From positions 1 to 6,150 of the forward strand of contig PTJW01000059.1 of NCBI GenBank assembly GCA_002937495.1: DNA of 6,150 nucleotides, written 5' to 3'. This document shows positions 1 through 6,145 of the stretch, piece after piece (the stretch's first letter is position 1; every line of letters begins with the position of its first letter). The DNA comes from Pseudomonadota bacterium (GTDB lineage Bacteria > Pseudomonadota > Alphaproteobacteria > UBA1280 > UBA12223). The notes under the pieces are model-generated. The model was not told where the DNA came from. It was given only the letters and a program-made list of their open reading frames with translations, and did not search any database. The translations under genes and the position numbers were made by a program.

Positions 1-1967
1 TTACTAATATATGTTGAAGCTGTAATTTTCTTATTAGCTTTATCATTTTCAATAACAGAAATTAAGTTTTTAATATCTGGGTTATATGAAATTAGCAGAT
101 TTTTTGTTTGAGGAGATGACTCTTTCCAAATATTTGTAATGTCATCTACATCTTTAATTCTTGGTGCAATATAATCTTTAATAAAGTTTTCAGGAACTCT
201 ATCTGTTTTATTTAGTAAAAAGCCTGCTAAACTAATTAAGTTATTTAAGTTTAGCGCTTCATCTTTTTCTAATGAAGATGCTACAGCATCAACAATTAAG
301 TCATCTCTTTTCTCTGCAGAGAATGAATCAGCATAATAGCTAAATAGTTTTGCTTGAGTGTATAAACCTTCCATTTTTCTAACTACAGAGAATAATGTAG
401 ACTGCAACTCTTCCATTTTTAACTTATCAGCAACATATGTGTATTTTAGTTTCATATCTTTTGCTGTTTCAAATAAATCTTTATTAAAAGTAATAAACTC
501 TTGAATATTTACCGCTTTAAAGAATTTTTGACTATTTGTTTGCAATAAGTAACCTTCATAAAGCTTTGTAATCATAGAATTATCTTTAATTCCGTTTAAA
601 TCTTTATGTAAAGCAATAAGTCTGTTTAAGTTTTTAAAGTTATTTGAAGCCCAAGCTGCTGAGATATACTGCTCTAAACGAGAGTTTAGCTCATCTTTAA
701 ATTTCTCTTTTACAGATGGAATATAGTTTAAGTATTCAAAAATACCTTCTAAGTTATTTTTTGAAATCTCTAGTTTTAAAGCTTGCTCTACTAAAGCAAC
801 TGTTTGATTTGTATAAAAGTCTTTATTTGAGTCTTCTCTAAATACAATTTCATTTAATAATGGAATAATAGAACCTGTTGCTAATTTCTTTTTAGCAAAG
901 TCCATAATTAGGTTATTATTTAAAATAACAACTACAGACTCTAATCTTTCAATATTAATATTTTCATAAAGTTGTTTAATATTGTCTGTTTCTAATAATA
1001 ATTTTACATATTCAACCCAAAGATCTTTATTATCAGGGTTTAATTTTAAAGAAATATTTTGTAAAGCTGTTTTATAAAACTCTTTTGTTTTACCATATTC
1101 TTCAACTAAATGTTCTAAAATAATATCAGATTCACTTGTTAACTCAACACCTTTAGCATAAAAATTAACATTATCAGCTTGCCTTAAAACTGCAACATTT
1201 TCTCCTAAAATAGTACTTCTAGACTTTACTGAATCTTCTAAAATTTCAACAATTGAATCAAGTTTCTTAGATAAAGCATACTCAACAATAACAGGAGATA
1301 AAGCAACTAAAAATTCATTTGGTAATTTTCTACCAATAAAGACTCTGTTAAATGCTTTAATTTTATCTTTCATAACTGAAAGAGGCTTGTTTCTTTCAAA
1401 TGACATAAGTAAGTCAATTGAAACCTTCTGCTCTTGGTTTAGCTTAAAGTTTAATTCTTGTAATAGCTCAAAACTTCTTGATGATTCTTTAAGTCTTTCT
1501 GTTAATAAGTCTTTAATTGCAAGGCTGTAAAGTTCGTTATAAATAAAGTTAATTCTTGGGTTTGTAGGGTTAACAAACTCTTTTAATGTTAGCTTTGAAT
1601 CTTCTAATTTTTCCTGAGAAACAGCTAAAACAACCATATTTTTAATAATTTCTTGGTAAAAGTCTACAAAATAAACTTCATCAACACCAGCTAAACCATT
1701 TGACTTTGTAAGGTAGTACTTAATTTTTTTTAATCTATCTGGGCTATTTTGTGAACAATTAGTACTTACACATTCAACAGATAAAATATAACCCATAGCG
1801 CCGTTAAAGTATGCATCATTAGGTTTTTGCCCTAGCATTTCTTCTACTTGGATTTTAGCTGTCACAAAATCTTTTTTATCAATTAACTCTTGTATTTTAG
1901 ACTTGTGGTTTTCCTGACAAGACATAAGAGTTAATGAACAAATAACAATTAATATATTTTTTAGCAT
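1..1967 (-). CDS. Large TPR-like lipoprotein of unknown function (C-terminus cut by window edge)
   Basis: One open frame runs on the minus strand from the ATG at 1967 to the window edge, giving 655 codons without a stop. The start MLKNILIVICSLTLMSCQEN is a lipoprotein signal peptide with lipobox LMSC, so mature Cys17 would be lipidated. The +2 residue is Gln rather than Asp, which by the usual Lol rule suggests the outer membrane. Residues about 25-62 resemble a TPR (KKDFVTA..., L45, P49-N-D), and about 298-325 contain a TPR-like LNPDNKDLW linker. The rest is Lys/Glu/Leu-rich and looks helical, suggesting an alpha-solenoid. Cys66 and Cys71 (CX4C) could form a periplasmic disulfide. A Shine-Dalgarno AAAGGG (1977-1982) lies 9 nt before the ATG. 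It is divergent to a DUF3108 gene across 124 bp. I do not recognise the family. That this is a real gene is secure; the TPR assignment is moderate; function is unknown. Confidence 0.88.
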   Translation of the reverse strand, partial: MLKNILIVICSLTLMSCQENHKSKIQELIDKKDFVTAKIQVEEMLGQKPNDAYFNGAMGYILSVECVSTNCSQNSPDRLKKIKYYLTKSNGLAGVDEVYFVDFYQEIIKNMVVLAVSQEKLEDSKLTLKEFVNPTNPRINFIYNELYSLAIKDLLTERLKESSRSFELLQELNFKLNQEQKVSIDLLMSFERNKPLSVMKDKIKAFNRVFIGRKLPNEFLVALSPVIVEYALSKKLDSIVEILEDSVKSRSTILGENVAVLRQADNVNFYAKGVELTSESDIILEHLVEEYGKTKEFYKTALQNISLKLNPDNKDLWVEYVKLLLETDNIKQLYENINIERLESVVVILNNNLIMDFAKKKLATGSIIPLLNEIVFREDSNKDFYTNQTVALVEQALKLEISKNNLEGIFEYLNYIPSVKEKFKDELNSRLEQYISAAWASNNFKNLNRLIALHKDLNGIKDNSMITKLYEGYLLQTNSQKFFKAVNIQEFITFNKDLFETAKDMKLKYTYVADKLKMEELQSTLFSVVRKMEGLYTQAKLFSYYADSFSAEKRDDLIVDAVASSLEKDEALNLNNLISLAGFLLNKTDRVPENFIKDYIAPRIKDVDDITNIWKESSPQTKNLLISYNPDIKNLISVIENDKANKKITASTYIS

Positions 1968-2013
1968 ATAATTAAGCCCTTTGATTATCCTTTAACAATA
2001 TCATCACATAAAT

Positions 2014-2042
2014 ATTGTATTATCATACTATTTATTGTACAA
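2014..2042 (-). promoter_or_regulatory. Putative sigma70-type promoter of the lipoprotein gene
   Basis: Read on the minus strand, TTGTAC (2042-2037) and TACAAT (2019-2014) are separated by exactly 17 nt. The -10 matches TATAAT at 5 of 6 positions; the -35 is weak (TTG plus one further match). Transcription would begin near 2007 and give a leader of about 40 nt before the ATG at 1967. It coincides with the opposing promoter candidate shifted by one base. In DNA this AT-rich, chance matches are common, so this is a candidate only. Confidence 0.45.
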
Positions 2043-2043
2043 T
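2015..2043 (+). promoter_or_regulatory. Putative sigma70-type promoter of the DUF3108-yjjX unit
   Basis: TTGTAT (2015-2020) and TACAAT (2038-2043) are separated by 17 nt. The -10 is 5 of 6 to consensus; the -35 keeps only TTG. The inferred start near 2050 leaves about 42 nt of leader before the ATG at 2092. It overlaps the minus-strand promoter candidate almost completely, so polymerase could occupy only one orientation at a time if both are real. Confidence 0.45.
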
Positions 2044-2091
2044 TTAGTAAAATATTTGCAATAAAAACAAAAAAATGAAAGACTTTCTACT

Positions 2092-2955
2092 ATGGTTAGT
2101 GTTGCACAAAAAACTCTATTATTTACAATAACAACTATTTTTTATGCACTTACTGCACAAGCACAGCAAGTAAACAATAAGTACTATAACCCTGAAAAAC
2201 TAATTTATAATGTTGAACTTAATGGCATTAGCGTAGGTGATGCCACTATTAGCTACACCCCTAATAAGCAAGATAAAACTTATAAGTTTTTTGCAAAAGC
2301 AGAAACAGAAGGCTTTATAAAAAATATTTATAATATTAATGATTCTATTAATGTTTATGGTTTTATTAAGCAAAGTTCATTCGAACCAATAAACCATACA
2401 GTAAAAATTAAAGAAAACTCTAAAAAATCACATAGAACTGCATTTTTTGATTACAAAAACAGCCTAATTAGAGTACAAAATAATAAAGAAAAAACTTCTG
2501 AAGACCTACTATTATTAAATAATGCTAAAGATATTTTCTCAACTTTATATGAATTAAGATTTAACACAGATATTAATAAAATTAATGCAAATAAAGATAC
2601 TTTTTACCGAACTATCCAATTTGCCCATAAAACAGTTGTTAATAAAATTACAGTAAGTAATCCTTATAATTTAACTTTTGATAAAAAGAATGAAGTTAAA
2701 GTTAGAGATGTTTTAATTGAGTCTAAAAAAGTTAGAATGCACAATATTAGCAAAGAACAAATTGCTGCTATTAAATCTGGAGAAAATAAACCTGAAGATT
2801 TTTCTGAAAACTTAGTAAAAAAAGATAACTATAAATTTAAACAAAATATTAAAGTTGTAATATCTTCAGATAGTAAAAAAATTCCATTAATTATTAAATA
2901 CAATACAAAGTTTGGAACATTTAAAGCAACATTAAAGAAATACGAAAAACAGTAA
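2092..2955 (+). CDS. Secreted DUF3108 domain protein
   Basis: This is a 287-residue protein with a Sec signal peptide: Lys7, a hydrophobic stretch at about 8-21, and an A22-Q-A24 signal peptidase I site, so the mature protein would start near Gln25 in the periplasm. The mature part opens with KLIYNVELNGISVGDATISY, the Y-x-V-x-L-x-G-x-x-x-G signature of DUF3108. It ends with the family's typical strand pattern (ISSDSKKIPLIIKYNTKFGTFKATLKKY, split here as SSDSKKIPLIIKY then NTKFGTFKATLKKY). Length suits the family, which is envelope-associated, mainly beta and of uncertain role. A stop at 2062 blocks upstream extension in this frame and the first in-frame ATG is 2092. No strong Shine-Dalgarno is visible; GAAAG at 2077-2081 is the nearest purine run. 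It is divergent to the lipoprotein gene and probably co-transcribed with the downstream NTPase gene (29-bp gap). Confidence 0.85.
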   Translation: MVSVAQKTLLFTITTIFYALTAQAQQVNNKYYNPEKLIYNVELNGISVGDATISYTPNKQDKTYKFFAKAETEGFIKNIYNINDSINVYGFIKQSSFEPINHTVKIKENSKKSHRTAFFDYKNSLIRVQNNKEKTSEDLLLLNNAKDIFSTLYELRFNTDINKINANKDTFYRTIQFAHKTVVNKITVSNPYNLTFDKKNEVKVRDVLIESKKVRMHNISKEQIAAIKSGENKPEDFSENLVKKDNYKFKQNIKVVISSDSKKIPLIIKYNTKFGTFKATLKKYEKQ

Positions 2956-2984
2956 CTTAAATATAAAAGTAAAGATTTACTAAC

Positions 2985-3479
2985 ATGACTATAAAAATAG
3001 GAATAGGAACTACATCTGAAAATAAAATAATATATTTAAAACAAGCATTAAAAAAACTAAATATATTAAACTTTGATATTATATCTATAGATGCACAGTC
3101 TGAAATAAAAGAACAACCAACATCTCTTATTGAAACAATTCAAGGTTCTAATAACAGGGCTAAAAATACAAATAATGAAACTGGATTAGATATTTGTTTT
3201 GGTCTAGAAGGAGGTTTAGAATTTTATGAAAAATATGCCTGCTATATATGTACTGTTTCATGCTTATTTAAAGGTAGTTTATATAACGGTATTAGCAGTC
3301 AATTAAAAATACCTAATGAAGTGTACTTAAAAATAAAAAATAATGAAGACCTATCTGAATCATTAAATAACTACACACCAAAAAATAAAAATGAACTAAC
3401 TTTAAAGAATATGATTTTATCTAGACAAGAAATGTTTGAACAAGCACTATTTAATTGTTTAATCCAAATAGATTTATAA
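2985..3479 (+). CDS. Non-canonical purine NTP phosphatase, YjjX/DUF84 family (inosine/xanthosine triphosphatase-like)
   Basis: The 164-residue protein follows the YjjX plan. It has an N-terminal T-x-x-N-x-K motif (TTSENKI), the QP....ET..G..NRA block (EQPTSLIETIQGSNNRAKN), the E-G-G strand (CFGLEGGLEF), and a C-terminal LT.....SR..M..QAL segment. The family hydrolyses ITP and XTP to the monophosphates, keeping deaminated purines out of nucleic acids; it is cytosolic and needs a divalent metal. Compared with E. coli YjjX as I recall it, the loop before the final helix (G-R-K-E-G-A-I-G) is shortened here to a KNKNE stretch without glycines, so specificity may differ. The ATG at 2985 has only a weak upstream AAAG. 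It sits 29 bp after the DUF3108 gene and just before a strong terminator. The sampled sequence is poorer in GC than dnaN. Family assignment is confident; exact substrate is not. Confidence 0.85.
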   Translation: MTIKIGIGTTSENKIIYLKQALKKLNILNFDIISIDAQSEIKEQPTSLIETIQGSNNRAKNTNNETGLDICFGLEGGLEFYEKYACYICTVSCLFKGSLYNGISSQLKIPNEVYLKIKNNEDLSESLNNYTPKNKNELTLKNMILSRQEMFEQALFNCLIQIDL

Positions 3480-3503
3480 AAAAGCTCTCAACCGAGAGCT
3501 TTT
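3480..3503. terminator. Bidirectional intrinsic terminator between yjjX-like gene and recF
   Basis: A perfect 10-bp stem, AAAAGCTCTC (3480-3489) with GAGAGCTTTT (3494-3503), closes a 4-nt AACC loop. On the plus strand the stem is followed by A-C-TTTTT; on the minus strand it ends in a run of six T. It begins directly after the NTPase stop codon (3477-3479) and 5 bp from the end of recF, so it serves both convergent units. Confidence 0.92.
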
Positions 3504-3508
3504 ACTTT

Positions 3509-4615
3509 TTAATCTAATGTAACATTACCTTTATTAACATTCATAAATATTGCCTTATTATCTAAAACTTCAAAGTCTGTCTTTCTAACACCTGTTAAAA
3601 ATGTTTGAACTCGTAATTCCTCTAAGTTATCAAATAAGTATTTTTTATTCTTATCATCTAAGTGTGATGTAATCTCATCAATAAGCAGGCAAATAGTTTC
3701 GTTAGTTACTTGCTTAACAAGTTTAACATGAGCAATAATAAGATCAATTAAAGCTTTTTTATGCTGCCCCATTGATGAAGACTCTAACATCAAGTTAGAA
3801 CTAGCCCTAAGGCCTTTAATATCTGTTTTATGAATACCAAAGTTTGTTCCGTTAACTCTTAAATCTTTAATTCTATTAGCTTTTAAAATATCTTGCCATT
3901 TAAGCTCTAAACCAGCATATTCTACATTATCAATTTCTTCTGCAAATGTTTTTTCAACCGAACCAACAAAATCAAATGATAAATCATAATTTTCTAAAAT
4001 AGAATTTAATTTAGAAACGTATCTCATTCTTGATTTTAAAATATCAACACCTAAAACTGAAATTTCTTGCTCTAGCTTATCTAACCAAACACCTTCTGTT
4101 TTACCAGACTGTAATAGTTTCATTCTATTTTGTAGTAGATAATTATATGTATTTAAGTTTTTAGCTAAGTTTTTATCAATTGCATATACTAGCCTATCAA
4201 AAAAATCTCTTCTTGGTTTTTTAGAATCATAAAATAGCCTATCTGATGCTGGGGTTACCCAACAAACATTACCAAGCATAGCAAGCTGGCTTAACCTTTG
4301 TAGCTTTTCATTATCAATAAAGAATTCTTTTTTATTTGATTGGTAAGTTAGCTTAACTTCAATATCATCTAAATCATCTTCTGCTTTTAATGTAGCTAAA
4401 ACACCAAAACCTTTAGCATCATAATTAATAACATCAGAAAGCTTTGCCTTTTGCATACCTTTTGACGAATTTAATAATGAAATAGCCTCTAAAATAGATG
4501 TTTTACCCGAACCATTATCACCATAAAGCACAAAAAAGTTAAAAGCAGAGCTAAATTCTAACTCCGCCTTTACAATATTTCTAAAGTCTATAATTCTTAA
4601 CTTTTTTAAATGCAT
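3509..4615 (-). CDS. recF: DNA replication and repair protein RecF
   Basis: A 368-residue SMC-like ATPase that acts at single-stranded gaps with RecO and RecR to load RecA. Visible motifs: Walker A GDNGSGKT at 32-39, preceded by the RecF-typical LRIIDFRNI; the WVTPASDRLF and RRDFFDRLV block in the arm region; ABC-type signature SSMGQHK at about 280-286; Walker B LLIDE at 310-314 with D-loop SHLD at 317-320. Length is normal for the family (about 350-380). The overall pattern is alphaproteobacterial. The ATG at 4615 has an AAGAAGA Shine-Dalgarno (4623-4629) 7 nt upstream. It lies 31 bp after dnaN with no terminator between, so it is the second gene of a dnaN-recF operon, a classic pairing. All ATPase motifs are intact, so it should be functional. 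Confidence 0.97.
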   Translation of the reverse strand: MHLKKLRIIDFRNIVKAELEFSSAFNFFVLYGDNGSGKTSILEAISLLNSSKGMQKAKLSDVINYDAKGFGVLATLKAEDDLDDIEVKLTYQSNKKEFFIDNEKLQRLSQLAMLGNVCWVTPASDRLFYDSKKPRRDFFDRLVYAIDKNLAKNLNTYNYLLQNRMKLLQSGKTEGVWLDKLEQEISVLGVDILKSRMRYVSKLNSILENYDLSFDFVGSVEKTFAEEIDNVEYAGLELKWQDILKANRIKDLRVNGTNFGIHKTDIKGLRASSNLMLESSSMGQHKKALIDLIIAHVKLVKQVTNETICLLIDEITSHLDDKNKKYLFDNLEELRVQTFLTGVRKTDFEVLDNKAIFMNVNKGNVTLD

Positions 4616-4646
4616 ATAAATGTCTTCTTAATTTAATAAAATAAAT

Positions 4647-5771
4647 TTATACTCTCATAGGCATTAGAACGTAAAGTGAACTAACATCTTTTGGATCTTG
4701 TAGTAAAACTGGTGCTTGACCTGATGTTTTAAACTGGAACTTAATTTCTTCGTTTTCCATTAGCTTACCTAAGTCTGCTAGGTATTGAGCATTAAAACCA
4801 ATTACTACTTCTTCTGAACCATTGTATGCTACTTCAATTTCTTCTTTAGCTTCTTCAGAATCTGTGTTGTGAGCTTCTACTTTTAGAAGGTTTGAAGCCA
4901 CTTCAAACTTAACTGATCTTGATTTTTCGTTTGAAAGAATCGCAACACGGTCAACAACTTGTAGCAGAGCTTGCTTAGAAATTACCATTTCAGCTTCGTT
5001 TGTTTGAGGAATTACTCTGTTATAATCTGGGAATGTGCTGTCAATTAGTCTTGTTGTAAGTACTAAGTCACCTGCGATGAACTGAGCTTTTGATTCTGCA
5101 ACTTCAACTTTTATTGCAGGAACATCTCTTGATACTGATACTAATTTATCAACTGCTTTTCTAGGTAAAATAACACCTGGCATATTATTAGCACCTGTTG
5201 GTAATGGCATTACAGATTTTGATAGTCTGTGGCCATCTGTAGCTACAAAGCAAAGTACATCTTCACCAGCATCGCCTTTAGCAGCGTGCATGTAAATACC
5301 GTTTAGGTACTGTCTTGAGTCATCTTTTGATGAAGCGAATAATGATCTTGTTAAGATTTTTCTAAAACCTTCTGCTTCAACTTCAAATGAGCAATCTGAT
5401 GAAACACCTTGAACAGGTGGGAAACTTTCAGCTGAAATACAAGCAACATTAAATCTTGCTTTACCTGAAGTAATAGTCATTCTATCTGCGTTCATATCAA
5501 CTGTTACTGAAAGTGCTACACCTTCAGATAGTTTTTTAACGATTTCATTTAGCTTAGCAGCATTAACTGTAGTTGTACCTTCAACTTCAACAGTTGCATC
5601 AATCACACCTTCAAGTGTAATGTCATTATCTGTAGCTGTAGCTTTTAGCTTACCGTCTTTAAGTTCAATTTTTACGTTTGATAGAACTGGAACACTGTTT
5701 CTTTTTTCGATAACAGAATTCATTGGATCTAGCATTTTTAGTAGACTATCTCTAGAAACTGAAAATTTCAT
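4647..5771 (-). CDS. dnaN: DNA polymerase III beta subunit (sliding clamp)
   Basis: DnaN forms the ring-shaped dimer that tethers DNA polymerase III and other clamp-binding proteins to DNA. The start chosen here gives 374 residues, near the family norm, beginning MKFSVSRDSLLKMLDPMNSV like other DnaN proteins. Three clamp domains follow (about 1-120, 125-245, 246-374). Landmarks are RNSVPVLSNV near the N-terminus, the FVATDGHRLSKS stretch in the middle domain, FPDYNRVIP in the middle-to-third domain region, and the terminal LYVLMPMRV that helps form the hydrophobic partner-binding cleft. An upstream in-frame ATG at 5786 would add MRNDL, but it lacks a Shine-Dalgarno and itself overlaps the GAGGAA serving 5771. 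dnaN heads an operon with recF and has its own promoter. Its base composition is richer in GC than the genes around it, as expected for a conserved, well-expressed gene. Confidence 0.97.
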   Translation of the reverse strand: MKFSVSRDSLLKMLDPMNSVIEKRNSVPVLSNVKIELKDGKLKATATDNDITLEGVIDATVEVEGTTTVNAAKLNEIVKKLSEGVALSVTVDMNADRMTITSGKARFNVACISAESFPPVQGVSSDCSFEVEAEGFRKILTRSLFASSKDDSRQYLNGIYMHAAKGDAGEDVLCFVATDGHRLSKSVMPLPTGANNMPGVILPRKAVDKLVSVSRDVPAIKVEVAESKAQFIAGDLVLTTRLIDSTFPDYNRVIPQTNEAEMVISKQALLQVVDRVAILSNEKSRSVKFEVASNLLKVEAHNTDSEEAKEEIEVAYNGSEEVVIGFNAQYLADLGKLMENEEIKFQFKTSGQAPVLLQDPKDVSSLYVLMPMRV

Positions 5772-5778
5772 TAAATCA

Positions 5779-5784
5779 TTCCTC
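5779..5784 (-). promoter_or_regulatory. Shine-Dalgarno that decides the dnaN start
   Basis: On the minus strand, GAGGAA (5784-5779) stands 7 nt before the ATG at 5771. The alternative ATG at 5786 is preceded only by AT-rich sequence, so translation most likely begins at 5771. Confidence 0.85.
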
Positions 5785-5812
5785 ATTGATTAATTAATTT
5801 ATAACAAATAAA

Positions 5813-5841
5813 ATAATACCATATTATAAACTTTTTCTCAA
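5813..5841 (-). promoter_or_regulatory. Putative sigma70-type promoter of dnaN-recF
   Basis: Read on the minus strand, TTGAGA (5841-5836, 5 of 6 to TTGACA) and TATTAT (5818-5813, 5 of 6 to TATAAT) are 17 nt apart. Transcription would start near 5806, about 35 nt before the dnaN start. It lies just downstream of the atpI terminator, so dnaN-recF looks like an independent unit. It is the best-matching promoter candidate I found in the window. Confidence 0.65.
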
Positions 5842-5855
5842 GCAATTAGTATTAA

Positions 5856-5884
5856 AAAAAGAGCCTAATTTTTAAGCTCTTTTT
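5856..5884. terminator. Intrinsic terminator after atpI
   Basis: AAAAAGAGC (5856-5864) pairs perfectly with GCTCTTTTT (5876-5884) around an 11-nt AT-rich loop. On the minus strand the stem ends in a run of seven T, as expected for ending the leftward atpI transcript. It starts 6 bp after the atpI stop codon. The symmetric T tract would let it work on the plus strand as well, though no plus-strand gene is seen here. Confidence 0.88.
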
Positions 5885-5890
5885 ACTTAT

Positions 5891-6145
5891 TTATTTCATT
5901 GCTTTATAGATATTTCTAAACCCTGCGATAAAACCTAAGAATAAGAAAATCAGTAAAAATAGAGGAGCTGTGCCTGTAAATTTATCAATCGCTATTCCTA
6001 AAAATAGACCCACCAATACATGCACAACAAAACCAACACCTAACATGTAACCTTCTGCCGCTTGGTTTTTCTTAACCTTTTTAGGCTTATCTAAGTTATA
6101 TTTTTCTGAAAGTTCCTTAACTTTATCATCAAAGTTTTTATCCAT
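5891..6145 (-). CDS. atpI: AtpI/AtpZ-family ATP synthase accessory membrane protein
   Basis: An 84-residue protein with a charged, Lys-rich cytoplasmic N-terminus (about 1-30) and two membrane helices (about 33-53 and 61-76). The family signature is clear: G-x-x-x-G-I-A-I-DK-x-x-GT-x-P, followed by F-L-G-F-I-A-G-F-R-N-I-Y at the second helix. AtpI homologues assist assembly of the F0 c-ring or carry Mg2+/Ca2+ in complex with AtpZ. Length fits the short alphaproteobacterial form. The ATG at 6145 is 5 bases from the window edge, so its ribosome binding site and any upstream partner are not visible and a slightly earlier start cannot be excluded. Downstream is a terminator and then dnaN, not atpB, so any link to the ATP synthase operon would have to be upstream, outside the window. 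Confidence 0.88.
   Translation of the reverse strand: MDKNFDDKVKELSEKYNLDKPKKVKKNQAAEGYMLGVGFVVHVLVGLFLGIAIDKFTGTAPLFLLIFLFLGFIAGFRNIYKAMK

Larger units (their letters stand above)
1995..2043. repeat. ATTGT/ACAAT half-site cluster with two dyads
   Basis: Between the divergent genes lie a 7-bp inverted repeat, ACAATAT (1995-2001) and ATATTGT (2012-2018) with a 10-nt spacer, and a perfect 10-bp palindrome ATTGTACAAT (2034-2043). Together they give four copies of the pentamer ATTGT or its complement, at 1995, 2014, 2034 and 2039. The two plus-oriented copies are 20 bp apart. The palindrome covers the plus-strand -10 and the minus-strand -35. It could be an operator for a dimeric regulator, or simply follow from promoter symmetry in AT-rich DNA. 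Confidence 0.4.

Noticed and set aside
1..1967. The region as a non-coding or decayed gene stretch
   Set aside because: The minus-strand frame is open for all 655 codons, starts with a proper lipoprotein signal and Shine-Dalgarno, and encodes a coherent helical protein, so it is an intact gene cut by the window.
1981..2012. DnaA-box-like sequences (TTATCC, ATCACA) near dnaN/recF that might mark an origin
   Set aside because: None matches the TTATNCACA consensus, they are not clustered, and they sit far from dnaN between unrelated genes; no dnaA is visible.
2075..2131. An 18-codon out-of-frame ORF (MKDFLLWLV...) overlapping the DUF3108 start, possible leader peptide
   Set aside because: It has no Shine-Dalgarno, is short, and shows no attenuator or regulatory codon run; ORFs this short arise readily by chance.
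2956..2984. Possible separate promoter for the yjjX-like gene
   Set aside because: The 29-bp gap is too short to hold a full promoter and contains no convincing -10/-35 pair; co-transcription is simpler.
5788..5804. TTAATTAATT-type palindrome upstream of dnaN as an operator
   Set aside because: It is low-complexity AT sequence of the kind expected in this composition and has no distinct arms beyond the TTAA repeat.
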